A DNA stretch of 64,000 nt, taken from positions 170,881,361 through 170,945,360 of the forward strand of contig NC_081406.1 in the NCBI RefSeq assembly GCF_030272615.1, written 5' to 3'. The DNA comes from Cryptomeria japonica. Its lineage: Eukaryota; Streptophyta; Pinopsida; Cupressales; Cupressaceae. Below, piece after piece: positions 1 to 12,800 of the stretch. Both the position numbers and the translations under genes were made by a program. The stretch's first letter is position 1, and the number at the start of each line of letters is the position of its first letter. The notes under the pieces were generated by a model, which worked only from the letters and a program-made list of their open reading frames with translations, was not told where the DNA came from and did no database searches.

Positions 1-2790
1 TCACTCTTTCTTATGATTGAACTGCCATAATTTAATGACTGGTGAGTTTTGTAGTGCAAAGCAGTACTGCTTGAGATATCCTGTATGAACCAATATCTAT
101 CTCTCCAAGCGAGTAAAGTGATGCGCCCCCGCAGCACGTTCAACCTATGCCTCCAAGTACAGTTTTCTCTATGCCCCCGTACCTTTCACGCATTTCAGAT
201 GATTGGATCGATCCGTATGTTGCATCGATTTTCAAATGCACTAATGGGTAGGAGGTTTTGTCCTAGGCCTTGCAATAGATGATGGATAGCACTTAAATTG
301 GACAGGTGAAAGGGTGACTCGGCTTAGAGATACTCGATAGATTACAAGTGAAGGTTGAAGTTGGCGTCTAGTGGATTTGATGGCTTAGGATGCCAATAGT
401 TTGAGTGTAAATGCCATTGCTAGCTAATAATCCTATAGTAAATACGGGTAGATGGATGGTAATGGCCTTTCATTTATGCCAATGTAAGTAGCACGCAGTG
501 TCCCAGTCGGTAAGGGACTAGAGTCGTACATAATGCATGTATGACGATAAGATTCTGCTACCAAACCCATTGAGCCATTGAGGAAGGGAGGAAGCAACCA
601 CTATGTAAGGCTCACAGAGTAGAGCCACAGGGATCCTCCATAAAAGGAGAGAAGTTCCTTGGGAGATTTGATACCCACCCCACCCACATTGATAACTATG
701 CTATGAAGCTCGACAAAGGTATTGTGGCCCATCCATAGCACATAGGAGGTTTGATTCTTGAGCGTAAGTAAGTAATTCAGGTTCAATCATTCAACGGGTG
801 AAATCTCTCAACCAATGTCATTACGTATGCTATAACTTCTGCATGTTGGGGAGAGAAAGGGGGCACTCGACTTTAATGAAAAGGTTTGAACGCTCCACCG
901 AAGAATATATAGACCACCCCTTTAGAATAGTAGGGGAATTCCCGGGGAACCTTAGCCCCCCACCCAACTATAGGGGTGGGTGGCCCTTCAAATAGTAGGG
1001 GGTTCCGGGTGGGAGGCCCAGTCAAGGCTTCTATTGTTGAAGGGTCCAATCCACCCTGGTAGGCCCCGACACGTTGGGGTGGGTGGCCCTGGGGGTGGGT
1101 GGGAGGATTTGGCTGACCCATCCCTAGATATGACCCATCCCTAGATTTGATGCTACTGCTTAGATGTGGAAAGTCTCTGTTTGGCCGGATTCTGGCTAAA
1201 TCCGCTTTCATGCATACTATACATCGCACTTTCTTTTAGTAGTAGTGTCACACCCCACCCGTGCTTTTTCCCACTTCGAAATCGGGTGGGCTCAAATGTT
1301 TCTCCATTCAGTGGCATTCCATTGTGGAATGGAGAAGGCGATTTAGATGTCTATAATTTGGGCATGAAATGAAAAGTGGGTGAGAGCTACGCCTGTTGCG
1401 CCCTTCAAATAGTAGGGGGCCATCGCATCAGCCTGCTAGAGGTTGCCCAGGCCATTTGCTTACGAATACTAATGAATACTATCCGCCAATTCCTCTACAA
1501 AGAAAATCTTCCCACTAGATGATAGGGATAGGGTCCAATCTTATTACTAGATGATAGGGAGAAGTTCGGTGGTTGGGCAACAAGAAGACTTGCTTGTCCT
1601 ATCCATCGGCACCCGTTTGTCTGTCATAGCTGTTAGAATAGTCGGTTTCTCAATTCCCAAGTACCTGTTGTCCCAGCCTTAAGGTGGTTAATAGCACTCG
1701 ACCTATCTCCATCTCCATCGAACTCTATCTCCATCGACCTATCTCCATCTCCATCGAACTCAATCTCGATCGAAAGGCACAAGCCCAATTCAGGGTCAAA
1801 AGCCGATTCGACATGGTATGTGAGCTGGTTCCGTTAGTTAGCTAGTTAGTGGAGAGTGCGAGTGCTCATGGTTCGAGGAGTATCCATCCAACCCAGAGCT
1901 TGACCAATCAGGGGCGCTCGTGGGTCTCTCTCCTCGTGCATTCCTAGATCTATGTGTGTATTACTATCTGCCTCTTATTCGCGCCTAGGAAAGAGTAGTT
2001 GTTCCTAGGAGGACTAGCTCACTGGTCTAGCTCCATAGCACCGAAAGTGATCTGACCATTCCTGCTCGGTTGTCATTGGTATAGAACCGATAGGCTTCTT
2101 TTACCTTGCTCACCTGAAGCTGCTGGGAAAACATAGGGTTCCTGGTAGGCGATACCTTTTCTTTAGCCAGTGAGAGTGAAAGGCTAGCTCTAGGGATCAA
2201 GCTTACCCCCATCTTGCCCCCTTGCAGTCGGGAAAGAGAGGTCAGTGTTGGGAATAGTAGATGAATGAACGAATCAGGTGGGTGGGATTTCTAATGCTTT
2301 TTGCCCAGTGAAACAATAAATAATAAGTAGTCCATCTATTTTTGTAGATATAAATAGATGAGAAATGAACTCTAGAGGATAAAAAACCTGCCCCATAGAG
2401 TTGTAGGGCCGAACTAGAATGCTCCCGAACCCCTGCTATTCTATGGTGGAATGCTCCCTAGAGTAAAACCATCACCTTGAATCGTTGAATTGTGATCAAG
2501 GATGCATTTACAACCGCCCTATGAGAGTGTAGTATTTAAGACACCTTCTCTGAGTTAGCATGCCGGGGAAATAAGTGCGCACAAGACAGAGATCTAATAA
2601 CGTCGACCAAGTCTCTGAATCGCCCCTACAATTCTATGGGAGGAAGATGAGTTTCGGTGAGAAAGATTCCCATGCTATGCCATAGAATAGTAGGGGGTGT
2701 TGAAATGCGATTCAATGTGTGAAGGGACGAATCAGTACTGTAAGGGCGATTTGTAGATGGCTGCTCTTATTCCAAGAGTTTTACTTCTAG
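1..2790. other. non-coding mitochondrial-like spacer
   Basis: No gene recognised. Reading frames are short and overlap on both strands. The stretch contains seven hairpin-repeat copies, a 21-bp direct repeat around 1115-1150 (GACCCATCCCTAGAT twice) and short GATGATAGGGA repeats around 1515-1560. Confidence 0.5.
1699..1770. repeat. 36-bp tandem duplication
   Basis: The unit beginning CGACCTATCTCCATCTCCAT starts at 1699 and again at 1735, giving two copies with a few differences at the end of the second. The unit itself is made of CCATCT/CCATCG hexamers. No function is suggested. Confidence 0.8.
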
Positions 2791-3860
2791 GTGGTTGTGA
2801 AACCAGGCAAGGACAATGTGGGGCCTGATCATTTGTAAAGGATTTAGACTGGAGAGTCCAGAGGGTCGCTAGATGATCAGTTCCCTGATTCAGATTTGTT
2901 CAGAATAGAGGTTGTACCAGACTCCCAGAGGATATCGCAACCTTCTTAACAACAGGGTGCCAAAAGGAGGCACCCAAGTACAGAAGAAGCAACTCCTCCA
3001 AGTTTTTAAACGGGCCTGCCTACAGGGCAGCTGTACAAGTTGGGAATCTCCCTCTGGCATGGCGCTGTGTCTTGGATCACGAATGCCCAGATGTATTGTG
3101 GGAGTGCCATAATGGAGTTGCGGGAGGACACGACAGGAGGCAAAGCAACAACACATAAGGGACGGGCAAGACTCTGGTGGCTGACTGTCTTCAAGGATGC
3201 TAAGGAGTATGCGAGAGCTTGTGATGTATGTCAGCGTACAGGGAAACTTTATAGGAGGGATGAGATGTCATTGCACCCAGTAGTTGAGCTGCAACCGTTT
3301 TATAAGTGGGCGGTTTATTTCATCGGGCCAATCAACCCTCCAACGAGGCATTCTAGTGCCTGCCCGATATATCATCACTGCAATAGCGGACAGAAGTAGC
3401 ACCAACTCAAGACTGTAGTACAAATACATCCCTTACAATAATCTAAAAGGGGGCCCTTTCAATAGTAAGGGGTAGGGGGTAGGGGAGTTCATATTTGAAT
3501 CCTTCATCTCCAGGTTCGGGTGCCCTATAAGTTTGACAATGGATCAAGGTAGGCACTTCATGAGTGCAACCATTAGGTTCCTTTACACAAGAGTTTATGG
3601 TGCAGCACCACACTTCTAGCCCCTATCATCCGTAAGCACATGGCATAGTTGAAGCATTTCACAAGATCCTTGAGCAAGGCCTGACCTTCGTCGGTGCAGT
3701 CAACCATGATGACTGGGATGAACGGATACCAGCTGTACTGTAGGCGTACTGGACAACATCAAAAAAGTGAACCAAGCAGTTGTTTTTCCATTCAATCAAT
3801 TACTCGTACGCCCTTCCCCCTGGGAAATTACTTGCGGCCGGCCTCCCAGAGAAGGTAGGA
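2790..3860 (+). pseudogene. decayed Ty3/gypsy pol fragment (end of RNase H to integrase)
   Basis: In the plus frames one reads, with many stops and shifts, the wording of a gypsy polyprotein. A KPGKDN...DHL linker at about 2800-2840 typically follows RNase H. An integrase zinc-binding region then ends in RLWWLTVFKDAKEYARACDV and CQRTGK (about 3160-3245), where the pair of Cys is retained. The core follows with KWAVYFIGPINPPT (about 3305-3345), and after an interruption RFGCP...LTMDQG (about 3510-3545), which carries the second catalytic Asp. A continuation reads DNIKKVNQAVVF near 3750-3790. A hairpin-repeat patch (about 3445-3485) sits between the two core parts. The element is dead. Neither LTR is recognisable. 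Confidence 0.8.
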
Positions 3861-6800
3861 TTAATTCCTCCCACTTCTCCAACCCACAGAACCATAGAAT
3901 AGTAGGGGCCTCCCACCATGGAGTAATGAAACCCGAGGGATTTATCCGGGTGGGGGGGGACTATAGGTAGAGAAGTATTATCCAACCCTTTCTCGAATAA
4001 TTCCTCCCACCATTAATGAATGAAGCCCGAGGGAGGGCATTTATCCAACCCGAGAAAGGTGAACCATAATTATGCCTCCCCCCAACCATTAATTCCCACC
4101 CATGAACATAATTGTTGGCTCGTAGGGCCCTCAATTTATATCCACCCACCCACCAATGGCCCCTGGCGAATAGTAGGGGCCCACCCACTTAATTAATCAG
4201 TGCCCTACTGTTCTCAAGGATGGGCCGGCTAGTATAAGCTAGAATAAGCAATAGTTGGGGGGCAACTTGTGGGTTTGATCACTGCAGGATGTACTTATGG
4301 TCAGCTATCGTAATGTCGCTTTCCTTTCCTTTCGTATTTGAGCTAGATGTGTTTGTCAAGGTGGCCAATTCAATTATCATCAGTTCACTCTTCCAATTAC
4401 TCTATATCCAATGGAGATGTTCACTGAATTCGTCTTGGGATGTTCCCTTTTAACCCTGTTGCCTAAACCTATGCCTTGTGTTTTTTTCCTTCCTTACTTC
4501 CTTTCTAAGTGAAAAGAGAATCGATGAGGTTTTACAAGAAGGATTGATGGAACTAACTAGAGATGCCTTGGGTGAGGGATTAGGCAGCTATGGCACTGGA
4601 GATGCTGGAGGTAGAGCGATAGTAACATTCGCATCTTGATGAAGCAGTTGATTTCATTGAGTTGAGTAAGTTGATCCATCCAGTCGAGCGAGCCCTAGTC
4701 GAGAGTAGTCCTCTTATCCTCCTCAAAAAGCAGTTCGACATGAAGGGTGAGAGGCAAGCACTCGGTAGGCCTTGAAATATGTTCTATCGGCTGGAGTTCT
4801 CACTCTTTCTCTACCGGTCTTACCATCCTCTTGCCTATTTCCATCCGGAGTGCCCGGAATAGTTGAGGCCCTTCTTCGACATTACTGCCAGCCCACCTCC
4901 GATAGTGAGTTAGGTTCTCACTGTGGGTGAATAATATCCATCCCCCAGGGAAGTCGCAGATGGTTAGAACAAATAGAAGTTCAGTTCAGGTCACTGTTCA
5001 CTCATCTAGATGGTAGGCAGCTTCAGCTTCTCCATCCTCACCCCCGGTTGGGAGGGGCTTTCTCAAAGCCAATCTATTAGGAGTTGGTATTCCAACGATA
5101 TTAACTGGAGGAAGTTGATAGGAAGTTAGGGAGGAGGAAAGGTAGTTGAGTTTATTTCGGATGCTCACTATTTTCCCGGCCTGCCTAACATAGTTCTCCT
5201 TTATTTGGTCTGAGCATTCGACCAGGAATTGGTTTTAGTAACGAGTTCACCCTCAGTAGAAAATTGACTAGTTGAAGGGAAGAGACTCCAAACCGGGAAG
5301 GGACTCCTCGTCTCCATCCGAGGCTACCCTATCCTACACCCCCGATAGATAGTTGGAAAGAAGGTAGGTTCGACATTCGAGAATTCAAGAGGTTGGGAGG
5401 TAGGTTCAACTAGAACTATAATGCGAACTAGAACTAGAATCAGCTCCCCTACTATTCTAAGGGAGTTAAAGAAAGGGAAGATGAAGAGCATGCAACTATA
5501 GATAGGATGGGAGGTAGAGGTTGAACCCCCAGATAGATAATAACGGCAGGCCCTGCTCCCGTCCCACAGGAGGATAAGATATAGAATTGAGGTAGGCTAG
5601 ATGTTTGGATGGAAGGCAAGATTGAGGGAGAGTTCTATAATGCCATCCTTTCTCAATCTCCTCTACCATCCTGAACCCCTGGTAGGAAGTTAGGGGAGTA
5701 GGAAGCTAGTTTAGGAATGCCCTATATCGTTGGATGTTCTATCCTTACTGCCATTATAGTTCGGCCTTCAAACCAAACGACCTTGAATTCTATTACGTGA
5801 AGGATGCTAGTCCTAGAAGTAACGAGTTCTAACTACCTTGGGTTGGACCCCACTAATAAGAAGCAAGAGAAGGTGTTCAGTTCAGGCCAGGGGTTCAGGA
5901 TCAAGTGATAAGAAGCAAGACAGTTGATGTTCTACCCTCTTCATTGGGCAGTTCGTCTCGCCCGAAAGGGAGGTTCAAGGAGAGTGTTTCTCGCCCATCT
6001 GGAGGTTATTGTCAGCTAACCCATCTCCAACTACCCAGTTCAGGATGGATTCATTGGAATGGTTAGGGTAGGGCCGAACAAGGGGTGAAGCCGAGGTTAC
6101 CATCAACAAGAAAGGAAGTTCTTCGAGAAAGGAGAGAAGTTAACACGGGTCCCTCAACTTAACTTTGAGGAGAAGATGAGCCCTTCAAATAATAGGGGCC
6201 TCAATAGCTGCCTCAACTCAATAGCATCCGAGGGATAGTTCAATAGCTGGACTGAGGGAGCTAACTACTTTGAGCTAGACCGAGCCCTACAATTCTATGG
6301 GCTGTTTCCGGAAGCCCTTCTATTCTATGGGGCTGTTGCCAGGGGCCCACACACGAGATTGATGAAAGCTTGATCTTTTTTTAGGGCAAAGTTGCATTGG
6401 CTCTCACTACATGCCCCGTACCAGGAGAGGGACTTTGAGTAGGGAGAAAAGAAGTCGTATTCGGTGATCAGGGTCAAGACCACTCACAGCACTACATCAA
6501 CCAAATCAAGAACCCCCTACTATACTACCTATTCTCCAGCAGTGGTTTCACCCATCTGTTGACTTAGAAGCGATTGACTGGGTTTAACCAGAACCAACAT
6601 CATAAGTAAAAAGTAGTGTAGGTGAATGAAATTGTTGAATATGTATTAACAATCAGTAGTTAAAGAGCTTATTCCAGCGTTTGATCCATAGCCAGTAAAT
6701 GCGCCAGTGCTAGCCCCAGCCATCATATTGCTAAGTATCTTTTCCAATCCTAGCTCCCTTTTGCCCTGTTCCAGATCTAGTTCTAGCTCTAGTTGTTCCA

Positions 6801-7065
6801 TATCGAGATCGAGAGACATAACTACCAATGGCAGAAGCACTAGTGTATCCAGCTGTTGCTTCCCACTCTCAGGACCGACCCAGTTCTCCTCGGTTGAAAG
6901 CCCAATAGCTTCCGCCATAGTGTATCCAGCAATTGCTGATCACCCAATGGCTGGCTCTCACGGTTATTTCTTCGCTTATTCAATAGACGAGTGAAAGCAT
7001 GGCCGAGATGACATACAATACCGGTTGGAACAACTACCAGTTGAGAATAGCTCATACACCAAATA
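3860..7065. other. non-coding mitochondrial-like spacer
   Basis: No gene recognised. About 3890-4190 holds repeated (T)AATGAAGCCCGAGGGA/CCGGGTGGG phrases mixed with hairpin copies. About 4600-6250 is rich in GGTAGG/AGTTGAGG-like purine phrases. A GGGCAAAGTTG...CACTACATG phrase at 6381-6415 is also found at 20189-20224. From 6646 to about 6960 the sequence belongs to the degenerate Ser/Ala/Gly-coding repeats described separately. Confidence 0.45.
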
Positions 7066-7068
7066 AGT

Positions 7069-7338
7069 GTGTGTCCATCAATGACAATCACAACTAATCA
7101 TCATCAAAATACCAACAATATGTCCAATTTTAATCCATCCACCAAAGTAACCATTAATAACCTAGCCCAAATTATTTCATCTCTACAACAACAATCGGCT
7201 TCCATTACCCAATCCAAGTTTAATGTGCCCACATTTGATGTAGCAAGCCCATCATCCGATGACGTTATTCATTGTTGTCCTCCTAAACATATGGAAATCA
7301 CTCAATTGGAGCTTGTTGGTGTAAGTAATTATTCATCA
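7069..7338 (+). pseudogene. short gag-like fragment upstream of a copia LTR
   Basis: An open frame from 7069 begins MTITTNHHQNTNNMSNFNPS and continues with a Gln/Ser-rich stretch and KFNVPTFD, then ends where the LTR sequence starts (about 7339). The composition and the K-x-P-x-F-D phrase resemble the start of a Ty1/copia Gag. It lies on the wrong side of the LTR for the element to which the LTR belongs, so it is either a nested target element or a product of rearrangement. It could also be an unrelated low-complexity ORF. Confidence 0.35.
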
Positions 7339-7765
7339 TGGATATTATTACACCTTACTTATGTTTGCTTAGGAAATGCATTTCATAGTAGTTTGGGTAT
7401 GAGACACTTGGGTGTTTGTGCCACATTGGGATAGTGTGTGTAGGAGAATTTCCACCTTTTATGGTGTTGATCTTGTTGTTACATTCTACATTCAGTGGGT
7501 GATCCACCTCATGTGGAATATTATATTGTTTCTCCTACCTACCCACACCCATTTCCTACCTACCCTTGTTTCTTATTGAGCCACATGTCATGTTTGTATG
7601 CTCACATATCCATATAGCCTTGCCTATATAAGCAGGCTCATATTCATTGTATTGGTTAATCTAGTTGATCATTTCCATATTGATGAGAATACAGTTTTTT
7701 CTTGTCAATCTTTTGTATCTCTTTTATACTTTTCATTGTGCCCTTGATCTTGGCAAAATGTCACA
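7339..7765 (+). repeat. Ty1/copia-type LTR (single copy)
   Basis: It starts TGGATATTATTACACC and ends TGTCACA directly before a primer-binding site, about 427 bp. A TATA box (CTATATAAGC) lies at about 7623-7632, with the probable transcript start about 30 bp later. No second copy was found in the window, so the element is truncated. The left edge is set only by the TG dinucleotide and the change in composition and could be off by tens of bases. Confidence 0.55.
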
Positions 7766-8410
7766 TGGTATCAGAGCCATTAGAGTGCCTTTGGGTTGCT
7801 AATTGAGAGAAATTTGGGGTTAGCATTTTGGAGCTTTCTATTGCAGGTTATTATTGGAGCTTGTTGGGTCAGATCTGAGGTCACCATTGGATTAAGGAGG
7901 TTTGAGCAATTAAGAATCGCCTTTTATTTCGTCCAAATCTAACATCAGATGCCAAATCTAGAGTCGTTTGAAGGTGGAGGGTGGTGACTTGTCCCGACAT
8001 CGATCTGCAATTTTGAAGCATTCTTGGCCAAATCTGTCATCGCCCTGGGCTTAGAAGGCCCAAAAACCCCAAGATCGATTGTCTATTCATCGAAATCGGC
8101 CTCCATTACCCCGCGTTGAAAAAATCTCCCCTCTTGGCCCGCCGTACGAACTTGCAGGTACAAGTCTCAAATTTATTTTTTTATTTTTTTCTGTTTTTAA
8201 TTTTTTCAGATTTAAAAAATAAAAAATAAATTATTAAAGGGGGGTGCATTTTTTGGGTTTTATTTTTTTAAAGAAAGCGATTTTTTTTTTAAAAAAAAAG
8301 GGGGGGTGGGGGTCCTTTTTGACCTGCAGGCCACCTGCGGCCCTGCAGTGTACCTGCATGTGTCCGCATGCGCTGCGGCCCCGCAGTGTAGCTGCAGGCC
8401 CCTCCCCTAG
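7766..8410 (+). mobile_element. copia leader region with tRNA-Met primer-binding site
   Basis: TGGTATCAGAGCC at 7766-7778 is the classic plant Ty1/copia primer-binding site, complementary to the 3' end of initiator tRNA-Met. It is followed by a non-coding leader with T-rich and A-rich runs (about 8165-8300), then a GC-rich patch with repeated CTGCAG/CTGCGGCC phrases (8320-8405). At about 8407 the texture returns abruptly to mitochondrial-like sequence, so gag and pol are missing. Confidence 0.65.
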
Positions 8411-9215
8411 CAGCATCTCTACTATTACTGGTGGTTCTAGATCAATGAGATAAGAAATTCCTACTACCCTTGCTTCTGCTACTTCAACTCGGTCAATAAA
8501 TAGAATATGCAACTGTTTCTCCTACTACCTTAGCCACTGGGCCTCTGCTTTTGTCACTGGCTCTGTTCTACTAGGCTTGTCCCCACCTATGCGCTTGTGT
8601 TTGCTACCCATGCTCATGCTCCCACCTTCTCTATTGGGCGAAGTGAAGGGCAACCAAAATTATGCCGAAACACTGCCCCTACTATTCTATGGGCATCTGG
8701 AACATGAATAAGCTCTGTGACTGGAGGTTATGAAACTAGCTATGACTCTCCTCAAATGGACTTAGACGCGGTGCTGCTGGGTAAGCTAGTTCCACTCAAT
8801 ATGGTACTGTTTCTTCTCCTATTGTCTTCGTTGCAGGTTATTACACTACTCTATATGCAATGAGCTCTATCTCTATAGGTTGTGGATATGGATTCACCTA
8901 TCAGACTAGAGATGAGCCAACTCAAACTTGTGTGCTTAATCTACTGCTGCTTATGACTCAATAGGATATGTTGCTGGTCCTATAGGTGCTGCTTCAATAG
9001 CAGAATCAACAACCTAATCACTTGCTTAATCTAGAATATCCAGTCTCCCCTCTACACATCCGTAGCACTGAATCATGACCTGAAACACATGGCGGCAGGT
9101 TTGGAATGACTGCCACCCACTTCTTGAAAGCCAGATCTACTATCACTCCATCTGTAGAATTAATATAAGTGTTGATAGGATTCCAAAAGGAGTTGCAAAC
9201 AAACATGAATTTGGG
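8411..9215. other. mitochondrial-like spacer
   Basis: No gene recognised. It holds one hairpin copy (8676-8694) and part of the degenerate Ser/Ala-coding repeat family, including one arm (8903-8930) of the exact 28-bp inverted match. Confidence 0.4.
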
Positions 9216-9219
9216 TTGA

Positions 9220-9800
9220 GAGGTCTGCACCTTCCAAACATAAACCCTAGCACTTGGATGTTATCCCTTAATGATCCATATAAGCGTCATCCAAATCGAT
9301 TTATAGGATGGCACTATCCGCCATAATCCTTGAACCAATAAAGCTGGGCATTCTTCGATCCAAAAGGCATCACATTAGCCGATAAAAGATCCCCATTCTA
9401 TGGTGAAGGTAGTCTTAGGTTTGTCTCCCCCAGCTATCTCGACTGGGTGATATTCAGAGAAGCCATCTATCAACGAGTACACTTCCCTGCATACTACACT
9501 CTCCAGGATGTCTTCAGTGAATGGCGTAGGAAAGGGATCATGATCACAGGCTTTATTCAACTCCCCTGCACGCATGAAGAAGTCCACACTTTCAATTGTG
9601 ATCTCTCCTGTCTCTCTATTTCGGATAACCACTGGGCTCATCCATTCAGAATTCTCAACTGGGGCCAAAGGCAGGCTTAGTCCCAGGCAAGGTTTAGGGG
9701 CCTTCCTTTAACATTTGATCTATTCCTTGCTTCATCCCCACTTCGCCATTTGGATTTCATCTGTAGGGCTTCTGTCCCATAGATTTTGCATCAGGCTCCA
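9220..9800 (-). pseudogene. decayed Ty3/gypsy reverse transcriptase fragment
   Basis: Reading the minus strand from about 9800 down, one meets KQGIDQMLKEG, then PVENSEWMSPVVIRNRETGE, then an altered D-x-x-x-L-N region, DPFPTPFTEDIL, SLIDGFSEYHPVEIA and KTTFTIEWG. This is the standard order of the palm region of a gypsy reverse transcriptase, with the first catalytic Asp in the (L/F)-x-D-G-F-S motif kept. Traces of VMPFG and of the following GF(M)F region extend to about 9220 in shifted frames. The YxDD box was not found. It is dead and isolated, with opposite orientation to the pol piece at 2790-3860. Confidence 0.8.
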
Positions 9801-12800
9801 ACCCAATATGCATTACTCTTGCTTCTTGCTTAATCCCGGCACATTTCCATAAATAAAGAAACTGGTCTGCTACTAGTGGATCAATAAAGGCGACTAGAGA
9901 ATCCATAACTGGTTTTCGAACTGGCTCTGAATCAAGTGCTTCAACTGCTGTGGATCAACTGAGTAAACTGGGCTTACAAAGATAATCATTTTGGTAAACC
10001 TTTCTCACACTGAATCCGTATCCACTTCACCCCAGACTGGTACTGAAATTGGCTCAGCAACCGGAGGATCTGTATCTAACTTTCTATCTTTGGGATCTGG
10101 AACTAGTGAATCTGCATTTGGGCAAGATGTTGCCACCTTTACTGCTGCCTCTCCAGCTGCTATTGGTAGCTATGCATTTGGGAGAAGATTCGGATATCAA
10201 ATTGGGACAGGGATAGGCGACCAAGAAGGGATGCCATGGGCCCTGGATCTATTATAGGCTCTAGAGCAGATGCAACCTCAATTGCTACTAGCTCGCTGGT
10301 GGGCCCAACAACTAGATAAGCATCATATAGAACTAAATCTCCATCTCAAACCGTTACTACTACCCGGCTAGTGCTAGTTGTTTAGGATCCAGATTGAGTT
10401 CCATCTACTGAGGCACAAGCAGCATCTAAGCAAGCAGAGGCATTACCCATGGTTGACCCCCCGTGGCGAAGGCAAAGCCAACTGGAGGCAGGGCGGGATA
10501 GCGGGCAGGAGAACAAGATAGGAAGACAGACGGGGCAGAGAAAGCAGTAAGGTAGAAGGATGAGGAAAGGACAGTCAAACAGGCCTAGAATAGAAAGGGT
10601 AGGAAAGAGAATAGAAGTTGGGACAGGAAGGTATGCTAGATGAAGTGATGACTCTGTCACTGGTGGATATGTATCCGAGCAGGGGGCGCTGGGACTGTAT
10701 CAAGGTAAACTTGCTTTCTCAGGAATTAGAACTGGTTATACATATGGATCATTAATGTTGGTAGATTTGCTTCTGGATCTGCCGCTGGTGGTGAAGAAAC
10801 TAGTTATGGGCCAAGGGGCCTAGGCTACCTTCTCCATTGCTCCTTCCTTTCTCGCTGCTTTTGCCCCTATATATGGATTATTCAGAACTGGATCTTCCTA
10901 AGGTGTCAACAATTTGGGATCCCATCGCCGTAGATCCCACCTGAATTGGCGGAAGAGATATAAAAGATCATGGTTTATTCCCCCCAAAATAAACCAGAAA
11001 AGTTGTAACACAGCACATTGAGTTATCATTGAAATGCACTATGATGATCCAGTGTTCCATGATGGCACTTGGCAATTATCAATTCTACGATAGGTGGAAA
11101 AATGATTTTCCTGTAATATTGTTGTAGCACTTAGTCAGGTAGCCCATATCCATGGAGGTTCCATTTATATGGGTATTCAGCCTCTAAGAGGGTCTATTAC
11201 TCTAAAGACTATCAAGCGTCAAGTAACAGGCCTATTACGAGGGGAGAGTCCTTTCCCTGGATATGTGGAATGACAATCCTGGAAAGGGATCTATTCCTGG
11301 ATTCACCATATGATGGTAAGGTTGACTAGGGAACTTATATACCTCAATGGGATCTCTCTGAATGATCTGGAGATATGTACTTTGGCATATCGACGGAAGG
11401 TCTCCGGCCGAACAAATCCATGCCTCTAGGCAGTGTTGTGAAGCCTTTTTTCTTGCAGCTTTTTGACGCGAGGAGTATCTGGATGCAGATCGATTCGTGG
11501 AACTGCTCAATAAAGAAGAGCGGGGGATTAAGTATTGGAAAGATTGGTTCTAGTGATTGATCCAGCGAGCACTGGTATTCAATAAGGGTGGGCAAAGAAA
11601 GCTTTGACTATAAGGTTCAAAGAGAGGGAGGGATAGCACCTTTGGTAGTAGGGCCCTTACCCTTTCCCCTTTCAAATATAGGGGGTAGGGGTAGGGGGGT
11701 TGCCGGAAAGGAACAGAACTAAAGGTTGGGTCGGTCGGACAGGTAGATGGTCAGGTGTGACAGCAGATATGGGGAATGGTATCCACCCTTCCCTTTATCT
11801 GAAGCCGAGTGGATCCAGTTATTGTCGATCCACCCCGGAGGAAGGGGGCAGCCTCTCTCAGCATGGGTAGTCATCGAGAAGGAGTAGCCCGACCAATCGA
11901 ACCAGAATAGAAGTACTCTTGGCAAGTGAACCAAAACCGATCTCCACCAACTATAGATATAGGGGCCGATCGAACCGTTCGCATTGAGGAACAAAATCAC
12001 CTTAGAATAGTGGGGGTGGCCAAGAGGAGATCGGAGGCGGGTTTCGGTTGAATGGATATCTCCCCATCTTTGCTATGCGCCCACCAGCCAATGAATGAAA
12101 CTACCTCAAACACCCGCCAAATGATCTTCTAAACTCCAATGAGCAGGGTGGGTAAAGGGTCCTTATCAATGTTGAATTGAGAAATCAATGAAAGGTTATC
12201 CCTTGTTCGAACGCAGTGAGAGCAAGGGGAGACATGGACCTATACTACCTCCTTCTCTTCCGAAGCCTTTTCTTTACCGCCTATCCGATAAGGATCAGAT
12301 CAGTTGGAGAGGAGTTACTATCACTCCCAACTCACTATGGAGGGGAGGCAAAGGATGGGGGAATAGAAGACCTTATTGCATTGCCTGGTTCTCTCTCATC
12401 CTTATTTATTGATTGAGTGAAAGCAGGAAGTAGACAGCTAATGATCGGTATCTCGCCCGCCACCTTTCTCCTGCCCTGGAACCGCTACTGCCAGCCGAAC
12501 CCCAAAACCAACTCCCTTGCCCTATCCTTTATTATTAATTGCCCTTCAAATAGTAGGGCCTGGGATCGAGGAATCAAGGGATGGAGGGGTTTTAGGAACT
12601 ACCTTCATCATTCTATTCATTCTATCGCACTGTTTCTCGGCCAGACAGACACTACACACTCAAACGATCATCACTTCCTCATATACATATCAACAACTTT
12701 CCAATGCGGATATCCCTTTATTAAACGGCCTAACTACCGAATGAATCCCCTCGACTAGACACTGAACCAAGCTACCTCAACTATCCATTGGACCGAACTC

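Noticed and set aside
873-1229. 118-residue minus-strand ORF with many Pro/Gly
   Set aside because: It overlaps two hairpin-repeat copies and C/G-rich patches; the composition reflects the repeats.
12188-12758. Overlapping plus-strand ORFs of 66-113 residues, possible mitochondrial orf
   Set aside because: Several frames are open at once and no motif of ccm, nad, cox, rps or rpl genes could be recognised.
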